This document shows positions 55,350 through 64,000 of a stretch of DNA of 64,000 nucleotides, piece after piece. Under the pieces are notes generated by a model that was given only the letters and a program-made list of their open reading frames with translations, ran no database searches and was not told where the DNA came from. Position 1 is the stretch's first letter; every line of letters starts with the position of its first letter. The DNA lies in the NCBI GenBank assembly GCA_010405405.1, contig MU004232.1:2313481-2377480 (forward strand). Direction: 5' to 3'. A program made the translations under genes and the position numbers. This DNA comes from Microthyrium microscopicum. Taxonomy: Eukaryota > Ascomycota > Dothideomycetes > Microthyriales > Microthyriaceae.

Positions 55350-56170
55350 CTGACGCGATGGCAGTTCCTGCATCTGATACCTGGGACTTTGAGCGATCTT
55401 GAAGTGATAGTGTGAGGTTGGGTACGAAATTACCAAGGTCGAAATTTGGAGATGCTATGATGATGTATACTGGGAGTTTCCTTTAAAATGTTGTAGTTGC
55501 GAAGACTGCCTTGTCTTGGGGGACTCCTCCGCTTGTTGGCTTCTTGGCTTAGTGAGCGATGCATTCATGCGTGTTTGGAAATGAAATATATACTACAATG
55601 GATATCTGGTATTGGAATAGAACGTGTCTTCTCTTCTACTACATTTTGTGAGCAGCTCGGGCCAGGATATCATTGATAAGGCTGGAAAGTTGGCAATCAA
55701 CGTCTTTTATGGCGTAGCACGCAGTAGATATCAACTCCAGCATTTCTTTTTGCATCGAAATCCACCTTTCTACTCAAAGCATTTGCACGCCCAATTACAC
55801 CACTTAAAATGCTTCCAATTCAAGCCACAGCTTCTATCAGTGACGGATGTGATCAGCTTGCGTGCAACCCACCTTTGTCTGACGCAAGGCGTTGTTGGCG
55901 CATGGTTGAAACGATCAGCTTATTTTATTTATCTCTCTACACCGCCCTTCGATAACCAAGGTCTCTCTCTCTTTCTTTCATACATTCCATTCTGCCTTGA
56001 ATATACACACGAGCTTTGAAGTATCTTGAACTGTCAGGCTGTCATTGAGTGTCTAGCAGCACCATGAGATCTACGCAGGGATTACATGGCCAATCGGCGA
56101 CCCTACCGATAAGGAGCTATGAGGAGCTTGTTCTGCAAGTGTTCGTGAAAACGAACCCCGTTGACGATAG
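55350..56170. other. Intergenic, start of next gene unresolved
   Basis: Mostly AT-rich. An ATG at 56064 with 35 open codons may be the first exon of the following gene, but no splice pair that I tried keeps the frame. Confidence 0.4.
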
Positions 56171-57123
56171 CTGCTGACAGAAGAAAGAACACCACAGGAA
56201 ACATCTAGTGGTTTTCCTTTTCTGAGATTGCCTGGTGGTATGTGATACTTCTTGTTCACTCATCGATTCGTTCAGTATTCTGACGTGGACTTCTAGAGCT
56301 CCGCAACCAGATATACGAGCTAGTATTTGGAAAAAATGTCTACTACATCGACACCGGCTGTAAGAGCAGACCTCGTCAACCACAGATCAGCTCAGGTGAG
56401 CCCGTAGACGAGTCTTATGAAAAAAAACCATGCCGCTGGATCAAACAATGCTCGTTCGGAGGCGCCAACTCAACAACTTGGGACCACAAGCCAGATCAAA
56501 TCACCATAGTCAAATCAGACGAATGGTTCACACAACACATGAAGAACTGGCACCGCTGTGCCGCCAGTGAACAGGTATACCAACCAGCAGCATTCCACAG
56601 CCATCCTGTACTGCATACCTGCCGACAGATATACCACGAAGCCCGCCTTGTCCCCTTCCGAACCAGTACGTTTACCTTCATGGGCAGACGGACGCTGGAG
56701 AACTTCGTGCTCAAGGATCTCGATTGCGATCAAGCAGCAGCTATACGACATGTGGCTATATGCGACAAGGTCAGCGGGTGCATAGCGCAGCAGGATGAAG
56801 AAGTGCAGGCCAATTTCTGGTGGCGGAGCGAGGACTTTAGTTCGGAGTTTGTTGAGAGGCTTTCTGGACCATTTAAGTTATCTCTTCATGTATCTTTTGA
56901 TGCTGCGCTTTTGCATATGGCTTCCGGGTTTGTGGAGGACTTGAAGATGGAGGGCTTGAAGGATTTCAAAGCGCTAAATGTGAGGGAGGTGGTGAGCAAA
57001 GTACACGATGGCCGCTGTGAAGAGCCATGTTGTGATGAACTGCAAAAAGGTTTGGACGTTGGCGAGTTCATGGGACAAATGCAGAGAGAGATCCTACAAA
57101 AAAGAATTGGAGAGACGAAATAG
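56171..57123 (+). CDS. Fungal LPxELRNxIYELV-domain protein (2EXR/DUF-type), N-terminus uncertain
   Basis: Two exons are clear: one ending at 56237 and one at 56297-57123, with a 59-bp intron (GTATGT donor, CTAG end). Joining them gives FLRLPGELRNQIYELVFG, a motif found at the N-terminus of a large family of fungal F-box-like proteins. LHTCRQIYHEARLVPFRTST follows, another hallmark of that family. The remaining 150 residues are helical and end in a Lys/Glu-rich tail. The family is abundant in Pezizomycotina and its role is mostly unknown. The first codon was not located; 56171 is only where the frame opens after a stop. Confidence 0.7.
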
Positions 57124-57372
57124 ACTAGACCCGATGCAGACTTAGCGTCGAAATGCAGAGTACAGGGCTCAAGTCTTGGCGGTCTACTTTTTTTCGATCT
57201 CGACCTTCCAATCGTCACGAAGATACATTTAGCATACACTCCTCATCGCCATACCCCTTATTCTCCCTCTTCTAATTCTCTCCTTGTTGCATTACTTCTC
57301 AGTCGGTGCTCTTAGTTGTTAATCTTTGTTCTATTGCATGGCTGTCGTTATACCCCCCTTATAGTACTCGAA

Positions 57373-60300
57373 ATGCTCACACGAGCAACGAGATCGACTC
57401 TTCGCAAGACTCCAGTACTCCTCTCCAAAGCCGCATGGCCGTATCGAGTCTCAAAATCATTGGGCGCATCGTCAATATGGTTCCACTCCTCTCCACACAC
57501 ATTCGAACCGCACCTTCCCGATAACCCAAAGTCGTCCCATCGAACAGGGGCAAAAGCGAGCCCAACGCGCTCCATCTCAACCGCCGTCGATGGCTTCAAT
57601 TTCTCTGGCTCTCATCACATGCTTCTCGATACCTTGCCTCCTCCTAGTTCCAATATGTCCACTTTCATGCCGCTATGGGATTATACTAGAGGAACTGAGT
57701 TGCATAAAAGGGATGCCCTTCTTGGCCAAAACATCGAAGAGTCACTGAAGAATCTTCGCGCATGTCTAGCTGTTGGCAGGTTCGATCGTGCGGAGGCTAT
57801 ATTCCGTCGACTTGCCAAGCAATCAATATTCAATGTAGCAGAAGTATTGGAGGCCAACAACACATACGTGCGAAGCATGGTACATGGACTTTTCCGGGGC
57901 CAAGATGGAGTCGCCCTCAGGAAATTGCAGATGTGGTTCGAGGTGGACATGAGACAGCTTGGAATTTCCCCAGATGCTACCACACTGGCTCTGATGTGTC
58001 GATCTGCGTTTTTGCTCGCCAGCGAAAAGTCTCGCGACCGGACGTTACGGCGTTATCTATGCATTGCTGAGGAGGCTGGAATACTACACGAGACAATCGA
58101 ATCCGGAGAATACCTCCCGCACGAGTTCAATCAAATCGCTCGAGCCCGGGAAGACCTATTTGAACAATTGCCCGAAGAGGTTGATCAGACGGCCGACGAA
58201 GTACAATTCAGCTCTGCCCCGGTCCCGGCGCCGCCAGCTGTAGTACTGAATCCCGCCTCTCAGCGAGGATACGGACTAGAAACTCTACTTAAGGGCCTCC
58301 GATCTCTTCACACGGACGACAGTGTCGCGCAGTTGGACGACCACCAGCGCAGTAATTGGCAAATCAGCCTAGAAGAGGACATTGTCACAGCAGAACTGGA
58401 GCGCTGGAGACTTGAGCACGCGGCTATACTTAAAATGGGTATCAATCCTGCTTTATCCTCAAAATCCATGGAAGCACTTATGTGGGAGTGGCAGGACAAG
58501 TTGACCAAGGAGATAAAGGCTTACTTATCAAGTATATCCAAAAATTCACCAAAATATGTACATGGCGACGGACCTTATTTGGAGCAAATTGGGCCTCAGA
58601 AGTTAGCTGCTATCACCATCATCGAAACTATCAGGACTTTGACTTGCGAAGGCATTTCCGACGGCGCTCCTGTCTTTCGCGTAACGGACAACTTGGGAAA
58701 ATCTCTTGAGATGCAGAGTTCAGTCGATAATATTCAAAATCGACAAGAAACTAAATTACGGCATGCCAAAAGTGGACAACGAAACAAGATGATGAAAACA
58801 CTTCGAGTCAACAAGGGTATCGAAACGAATTTGGGTAAAGGGGGTCTCATTCCCCTAGAGACAAAGTTAGCTCGAGAACGTCGATCTGACGAATGGCCCA
58901 AGGTTGCTAGGTTTCGAAGTGCGGCATTACTCTTGTCAAAGTTGATCGAAGTGGCCCGGTTCCCCAAAAAACAGACTAATGTGGAGAGTGGAACAAAAGC
59001 ACGTGTGGAGAGCACTCTTGCCTTCTCTCATGCCATTATACGAGTGAACGGGAAGAAAAAGGGAATGCTATACGTTGACCAAGAGCTAGCAAAACGACTT
59101 ACTAAAGAACCTCCGCCATGCAATATGGCTCATCAACTGCCAATGGTTGCTCCACCAGAATCGTGGTCTGATTTCACTGGAGCTTATTTACGATATCCTG
59201 CCAACCTGATGCGATTAAAGGATCCTAGCGGAATTCAAGACATGTATCTTCATGCTGCAATTGAAAATGGCAATCTGGGAAAGGTTTTTGCAGGACTGAA
59301 CGTATTGGGCAAAACGGAATGGCGGATTAACAGAGCAGTATTCGAAGTGATGGCTAATACCTGGAACTCAGGCGAGGCCGTCACAAACTTTCCCGCCTCC
59401 AACCCATCCTTAGAGCTTCCCCAAGAACCTGAGGAATCCGCCATACCATTGACAAAGTTCAAATGGAAGCGAGAATGTCAACGGCTTCAGAATGAGTATA
59501 ACGGCTTCCACTCGAATCGCTGCTATATGAACTTGCAAATGGAAATTGCTCGCGCTTTCCTTGGTCACACGTTCTTTCTCCCACATAACATGGATTTTCG
59601 AGGCCGGGCATATCCAGTTGCTGGTATATTTCATCACATGGGAGCAGACAATGCTCGTGGGCTGTTTCAATTCGCCAAAGGGAAAGCTCTTGGTGAGGAG
59701 GGCCTTTTCTGGCTCAAGGTACATCTCTCTAACACCTTCGGATTCGACAAAGCCAGCTTAGAGGAACGTGCCCAATTTACCATGGATCATCTCGACGATA
59801 TCAAGGATTCTACCCAAAATCCACAGAACGGTCGAAGATGGTGGTTGAAAGCCGATGATCCGTGGCAATGTCTAGCAACATGTTTTGAACTTCTTGCTGC
59901 TATGGAATCACCAGATCCAAAAGAGTACATCTCTCACCTCCCTGTTCATCAGGATGGGACCTGCAATGGGTTACAGCATTACGCTGCTCTTGGTGGTGAC
60001 GAGTTGGGTGCTGCTCAGGTCAACCTCATTCCTAAAGACAGACCAGGTGATATCTATAGCGAGGTTGCGCGGCTAGTCAAGGCAGATGTCGAAAAAGATT
60101 CTGAGGCGGGGAATCCGATCGCGAAGATTCTGCATGGGAAAATTTCCCGGAAGTTGGTCAAACAACCAGTGATGACCTACGTCTATGGTGTTACCTACTT
60201 TGGCGCTCGAGCTCAACTTCAAAAGCGCCTTGATGAGATCATTGTTGATTCTCCAAGCAACGAGATCAGAAATTTTACCATCGCAGTTTATCTCACCAAG

Positions 60301-61536
60301 AAGGTGTTCACTCACTTTGGAACTATGTTTTCTGGCGCAACCAGAATACAACATTGGCTGGCTGAATGCGCTGGCCGCATATCTACCGCCGTCACTCCAG
60401 AACAGGTTGAAAAAATTCGAAAACTCAACATGGAAAAGGAAAGGCAAGCCGGCAAGATACTGAAAAAGAAGGACCACTTTCTCAAGTTCCAGTCTGGAGT
60501 TGTGTGGACGACGCCTTTAAATCTTCCGGTTGTCCAGCCTTATCGCGAAGTCGACAAGACTAAATCAGTAGCTACCGCCTTGCAATCGTTCAACATCTTT
60601 TTTCCCAGTGTCAATGATAGTGTGCACAAGCGCAAGCAGATGGCTGGATTTCCTCCAAACTTTGTCCATTCCCTCGATGCTACACACATGCTACTTTCCG
60701 CACTCAAATGCGATCAGCTCGGTCTCAGCTTTGCGTCTGTCCACGACTCTTTCTGGACACATGCTGCCGATGTGCCAACTATGAGCAGAGCTCTTCGCGA
60801 CGCTTTTGTAGAGATCCATGGCGAAGATGTGATTGGTCGATTGGCTGAGGAGTTCAAGACCCGATACAAGCGGTCCATGTATCGACTATCCTGTCCCTCA
60901 TTGAGTCCACTTGGCCTTCAGATAAGAAAGCTGCGAGCTGAGCGAAGAAAGGGATATGGAAGGGGGAAGAACAACCTTGGAGCTCCCGTCAAGGAAAAGC
61001 TTGGGAGGGATGAGATGATTGATGAATACGATCGTCTTTCACTCCTACAATCCGAAGACCCGGCAGAGAGAGCGAAAGGCGAAGCTATGGTCACCCCAGG
61101 CAGTCTTTTCGCCGCTCTTGGACCTGAACATCATGACCTCTTACATCCCGTTGATCTCCAGAAGTTGCTCAATCCGGAAGACACCTCCGTTGACCACAGC
61201 ATTGATGCCGTCCCTGCTGAAGAACTCGAGGCGGCTTCTCACAACAATATCGACGCCGCTCCCGAAGAAGAGATTGAGGCAGCTTCAGACCACAATATTG
61301 ATGCTGCTCTCGAAGAAGAGATGGAGGCTGCGCCAGACCACAATACCGACGATGCTCCTGAAGAAGAGATTGAGGCAGCCACCGAAGAGCAGAGCGAAGC
61401 AGTCCCCGGGGTGAAAAAGGCCAAAAGACCTCACACCAAGACATACTTCTGGGTACCACTTACCTTCCCCACCGTTCCACAAAAAGGCAGCTTTGATGTT
61501 CAAATCGTCAAGGACAGCACGTATTTCTTTTCATAA
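57373..61536 (+). CDS. RPO41: Mitochondrial DNA-directed RNA polymerase Rpo41
   Basis: A single-exon protein of 1387 aa from the preferred Met (MLTRATRSTLRKTPVLLSKA), a good mitochondrial presequence; the frame opens 19 codons earlier. This single-subunit, T7-type polymerase transcribes mitochondrial DNA. PPR-like helices occupy the N-terminal part. Polymerase motifs are all present: HNMDFRGRAYP, DGTCNGLQHYAALGGD (catalytic Asp about 861), KLVKQPVMTYVYGVTYFGAR and FASVHDSFWTH (catalytic Asp about 1125). The C-terminus ends YFFS, as expected. Between the polymerase body and that C-terminal block lies an acidic repeat tract (about residues 1275-1338), which is unusual for the family. Confidence 0.96.
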   Translation: MLTRATRSTLRKTPVLLSKAAWPYRVSKSLGASSIWFHSSPHTFEPHLPDNPKSSHRTGAKASPTRSISTAVDGFNFSGSHHMLLDTLPPPSSNMSTFMPLWDYTRGTELHKRDALLGQNIEESLKNLRACLAVGRFDRAEAIFRRLAKQSIFNVAEVLEANNTYVRSMVHGLFRGQDGVALRKLQMWFEVDMRQLGISPDATTLALMCRSAFLLASEKSRDRTLRRYLCIAEEAGILHETIESGEYLPHEFNQIARAREDLFEQLPEEVDQTADEVQFSSAPVPAPPAVVLNPASQRGYGLETLLKGLRSLHTDDSVAQLDDHQRSNWQISLEEDIVTAELERWRLEHAAILKMGINPALSSKSMEALMWEWQDKLTKEIKAYLSSISKNSPKYVHGDGPYLEQIGPQKLAAITIIETIRTLTCEGISDGAPVFRVTDNLGKSLEMQSSVDNIQNRQETKLRHAKSGQRNKMMKTLRVNKGIETNLGKGGLIPLETKLARERRSDEWPKVARFRSAALLLSKLIEVARFPKKQTNVESGTKARVESTLAFSHAIIRVNGKKKGMLYVDQELAKRLTKEPPPCNMAHQLPMVAPPESWSDFTGAYLRYPANLMRLKDPSGIQDMYLHAAIENGNLGKVFAGLNVLGKTEWRINRAVFEVMANTWNSGEAVTNFPASNPSLELPQEPEESAIPLTKFKWKRECQRLQNEYNGFHSNRCYMNLQMEIARAFLGHTFFLPHNMDFRGRAYPVAGIFHHMGADNARGLFQFAKGKALGEEGLFWLKVHLSNTFGFDKASLEERAQFTMDHLDDIKDSTQNPQNGRRWWLKADDPWQCLATCFELLAAMESPDPKEYISHLPVHQDGTCNGLQHYAALGGDELGAAQVNLIPKDRPGDIYSEVARLVKADVEKDSEAGNPIAKILHGKISRKLVKQPVMTYVYGVTYFGARAQLQKRLDEIIVDSPSNEIRNFTIAVYLTKKVFTHFGTMFSGATRIQHWLAECAGRISTAVTPEQVEKIRKLNMEKERQAGKILKKKDHFLKFQSGVVWTTPLNLPVVQPYREVDKTKSVATALQSFNIFFPSVNDSVHKRKQMAGFPPNFVHSLDATHMLLSALKCDQLGLSFASVHDSFWTHAADVPTMSRALRDAFVEIHGEDVIGRLAEEFKTRYKRSMYRLSCPSLSPLGLQIRKLRAERRKGYGRGKNNLGAPVKEKLGRDEMIDEYDRLSLLQSEDPAERAKGEAMVTPGSLFAALGPEHHDLLHPVDLQKLLNPEDTSVDHSIDAVPAEELEAASHNNIDAAPEEEIEAASDHNIDAALEEEMEAAPDHNTDDAPEEEIEAATEEQSEAVPGVKKAKRPHTKTYFWVPLTFPTVPQKGSFDVQIVKDSTYFFS
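61195..61386 (+). repeat. Coding minisatellite in RPO41, four 48-nt units
   Basis: Four imperfect 16-aa units follow each other: HSIDAVPAEELEAASH, NNIDAAPEEEIEAASD, HNIDAALEEEMEAAPD and HNTDDAPEEEIEAATE. The period is 48 nt, so the frame is kept. The tract is strongly acidic. Confidence 0.85.
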
Positions 61537-61957
61537 TCCCTCGCTAGGCGTCCCCACTCAACCCAACCTTTCGATTTAAGAAATGTTTTGAATATCTGGG
61601 CTCTGGCGTTCCTGTGTTTCCAGCTCTGTAATACCCCCCATGAATTGTACAAAATAGATGGCTGTGGAAGGCGATTCGATGCGTTTGCTGCATTACATCT
61701 CCTGGTACGGAGACTTGTCTAGACTTTTGCATGTGTTGGCGTTCTCAAGGCTTTCACTTCGCATTTTTGGTGGGCCTTTTCGTGCGACTTTGTATATATG
61801 TACCCTTTAGATAAACCACTTCTAACACGTGTATCAAAAGATGTTTTCAACTATTTCAAATACTGTTCATTCAATCTGCCTATATCTGTATCCTTCCCGC
61901 TGTCCTAATCACAAGCTATAAATTTTTGGACCGTTGTAAATATGGGTATCGATGAGT
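61537..61957. other. Intergenic between Rpo41 and a secreted peptide
   Basis: 3' flanks of two convergent genes. I see nothing else. Confidence 0.5.
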
Positions 61958-62233
61958 TCAAGAAGTCTTGCAGGCGCATTGCTGTTTTCTGGTGGTGAGT
62001 GCTTTGGATCGGTTTTTGCATTCGATAGACTGTTGCGTTATGGTTAGACTTTGTACAGCGCTACTGGGCGCTGGGTTACGTACCTTGGGGTCCATGCCTT
62101 GGGTGCACATGAAGCCTTCTGCTTGACAGGCAGCGGCGCATGTCATGACAATTGGGTCCATGTTCATTTGTGGTGCTGGGGAAGCTGCGACGAGCGCGGC
62201 GAAGGCGATGGTGAGGACGGCGAAGTATTGCAT
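61958..62233 (-). CDS. Small secreted six-cysteine protein
   Basis: Two exons (62233-62084 and 62029-61958) give 73 aa. The 54-bp intron (GTACGT donor, CTAAC branch, CAG end) is free of stops in frame, so an ORF caller reads 18 extra residues. The signal peptide is MQYFAVLTIAFAALVAASPA. The mature part of about 50 residues has six cysteines (TCAAAC, FMC, EC, CAC), a size and pattern common among small secreted effectors or defensin-like peptides. No specific family is recognised. It has a TATA box 128 bp upstream. Confidence 0.7.
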   Translation of the reverse strand: MQYFAVLTIAFAALVAASPAPQMNMDPIVMTCAAACQAEGFMCTQGMDPKVRNPAPSSAVQSLTITQQSIECKNRSKALTTRKQQCACKTS

Positions 62234-62360
62234 TTTGATGATGATTGGAAAATGGATTGTGGTGGTAGGAATTATGTTGAGTTTGGTATTGTTTGTGTTT
62301 TGGGTATGATGTGAGTGGGTGTATGAGATATATGGTAATATGCAGTACGACAGCGACAGC

Positions 62361-62367
62361 TTATATA
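62361..62367 (-). promoter_or_regulatory. TATA box of the six-cysteine peptide
   Basis: TATATAA on the minus strand, within GTATATAAGC, lies about 128 bp upstream of the ATG at 62233. The context is the same as the TATA box at 36344-36350. Confidence 0.5.
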
Positions 62368-63900
62368 CACTTCTGAAGATAGCGAGCTCAGTACCACGAT
62401 CTGTTTGTCAGGGGATTACATCGATTCCTTGATACATCCCTTGACATCCCTTAGGTCCTGCTCGCCACCCTGAGGTAGTGGTTGAGTGTAGATTGATTGC
62501 ATCTGTGATGAAAATAGCAGGGACAAGGATGGCTCGGTGACTTCAAGGGCTTGTGGCCACACAGCGAGGTAGTACTGGATTGTCTGCTTTTTTCTCTTCA
62601 CTGAGATGGAAGGTTGTGAAAATTTGCAAGTGTGATGGAAGTCTCTGTTGACGGTGAGTAGAGAAGCGTAGGGAAGAAAGGGTATTGACATCTAAAGTTA
62701 CTAGACTCAGTTCTTGAAGATGAGTTCAGCCTAATGAAAGTTGCAATAGGTCAACTCTAGGTCAATGTATTCTTATCGAATGTTGGTAAATTAGTCCTAT
62801 TTTGAGGTCAAATTTGCCCTGGAGATATAGATTGGAGCTTGATATTGGATGTAATTATAGGCGACATGCTTCAGCCCCGGTTTAGCAACCTCAGAATTAG
62901 GAACAAGGGAGTTCAAGAAAGCTCTGTTATGGATTCAAGCACAATTGGAGAGCGTTATCGTAATGGGACTCAACCTGGATTCCTGGGGATCTTCCGTCAA
63001 GCTAAATTTTCTCCTTTCACTATTTATATCCATATCTCTCGCCGCCCTTGAGAAGGACGGTTCCATACGGAAGCTCTCAGAGAATGTCCCCGTCGGGCTC
63101 AAAATAACCAAAAAGTCAATTCGTGTCATTACAGACTTTGCTCAGCCGTTGCAGCTCCATTAGGAAAGCAACAGGACTGCTGCTGTTCGATAGCTGTCAT
63201 ATTCAGGTAATTTTGCTTGGTACTGGGCTTATCTTCCTTCAGATGTACCTGTAAATAGCGGGCATCTTTACAGGAAATTGGTATCAGATATTCGAACACA
63301 GTCACAATGGCAAGTTCGCCAAATTCGACAAGCCCATTTTTGTCCAATTCTACTCTACCGCCTTTCACTGACGAGTCTTTGTATGTTAGCTTTCGAAATA
63401 CGCTCTTTTTTGGGTTCAGTGTCTTTCTGAAGGCTTTTGATACAGGCCAATCGGGCTACATGTCGGCTTAAAGTAACATGTACTGGTGTACGATGTGGGG
63501 TGGTGAAAGAGCAGAAATGCAAACAGAATGCTGCTGCCAACGCGCCGCTAAGGCGAGATAACTAAAAGGGCGACAACGGTATTGAGACGGCCAATAACAA
63601 ATGGCAGATCCTTCCGTCTTAGGACTGCATATGTACTCGAAATGCGGGTGTATCAATCGGACGTTGAGATGTCCTTTTTGCTCAGCCTGATGTTTGAGCT
63701 GCGTGAAAGCTCGCCCACTCCTGACTTTTCCACGACGGTTGTGATTCTGGTGCTGCTGGAGAGTGCTCCTTGGCTGCCAGATGTTTGTCAGGATTCCTTT
63801 TCTGACACAACTTACTCTCAAGCCCTATTATTTATCTTTTAAAACTGTTACAACTCTCTACAGCCTACAATCAGAACAATATTGCTTCACTCATTACAGG
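62368..63900. other. Intergenic, no supported gene
   Basis: ORFs on both strands are short and have no domain. The last 100 bp before 63901 probably contains the promoter and leader of the gene cut by the window edge. Confidence 0.45.
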
Positions 63901-64000
63901 ATGCCAGGAGCCTCAAGAGGGCGATTACTACGCATCTTCTGCCAATTGCTCATCTTACCTCTTCTACTCGGAACATGTACTGCCGATGGCATCGCCGTCG
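63901..64000 (+). CDS. Start of a secreted or membrane protein, cut by window end
   Basis: An ATG in a fair context (AGGATGC) opens a frame to the window edge, 33 codons. It reads MPGASRGRLLRIFCQLLILP then LLLGTCTADG, a typical signal peptide with a basic n-region, a hydrophobic core and a possible cleavage after TCTA. The rest of the protein is outside the window, so no function can be given. Confidence 0.5.
   Translation, partial: MPGASRGRLLRIFCQLLILPLLLGTCTADGIAV

Overview
This window is nuclear DNA of a filamentous ascomycete (Pezizomycotina). The introns are short (about 45-65 bp) with GTATGT/GTAAGT-type donors and CTAAC-type branch points. The genes match fungal families: fused BioDA, Ppg1, Bqt4, grainyhead-like, Rpo41 and RsfS/Atp25. 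The class cannot be fixed by eye; a Leotiomycete-like fungus is my guess. I saw no LTR, LINE, viral or Polinton sequence, no CRISPR array, no rRNA and no convincing tRNA.

Layout. 0-4 kb: gene-poor DNA with a TATA-led, CT-rich leader, scattered intron signals without long ORFs, and three 179-bp tandem units, the last carrying RIP-like changes. 4-9.5 kb: an RsfS/Atp25-like mitochondrial protein divergent from the 60S export adaptor Nmd3, then a mitochondrial-looking membrane protein. 9.8-13.3 kb: two small single-pass membrane proteins flanking a Pro/Ala repeat protein. 13.7-16.2 kb: the bifunctional biotin enzyme BioDA. 17-18.7 kb: a small Cys-rich protein and look-alike fragments. 19-22.9 kb: a triple-KH RNA-binding protein divergent from a CENP-K-like kinetochore protein. 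22.9-27.5 kb: gene-poor. 27.5-30.3 kb: a grainyhead/CP2 transcription factor. 31.8-34.5 kb: convergent biotin synthase (mitochondrial) and KAPA synthase (C-terminal PTS1). 35.5-39.4 kb: a secreted repeat protein and a decayed NAD(P)-binding oxidoreductase. 39.8-44.1 kb: an Arc1-type tRNA cofactor with two plausible starts, and a GH85 endoglycosidase. 44.3-48.2 kb: an F-box protein and a cytochrome P450, with two copies of one MITE, one of them inside the last P450 intron. 49-57 kb: Ppg1 phosphatase, RhoGDI, Bqt4, a polytopic membrane protein and a LPxELRNxIYELV-domain protein. 57.4-61.5 kb: mitochondrial RNA polymerase Rpo41. 62-64 kb: a six-cysteine secreted peptide and the first codons of another secreted protein.

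Biotin. BioF, BioDA and BioB cover the last steps of biotin synthesis. They lie within 21 kb but are split by about 15.6 kb of unrelated genes, suggesting a loosened cluster. The other genes are mostly housekeeping.

Across the window, several loci switch abruptly from C-rich to G-rich, always in that direction left to right, often in the middle of a coding sequence and whichever strand the gene is on. No annotated feature explains this, and I rank it as the most interesting signal.
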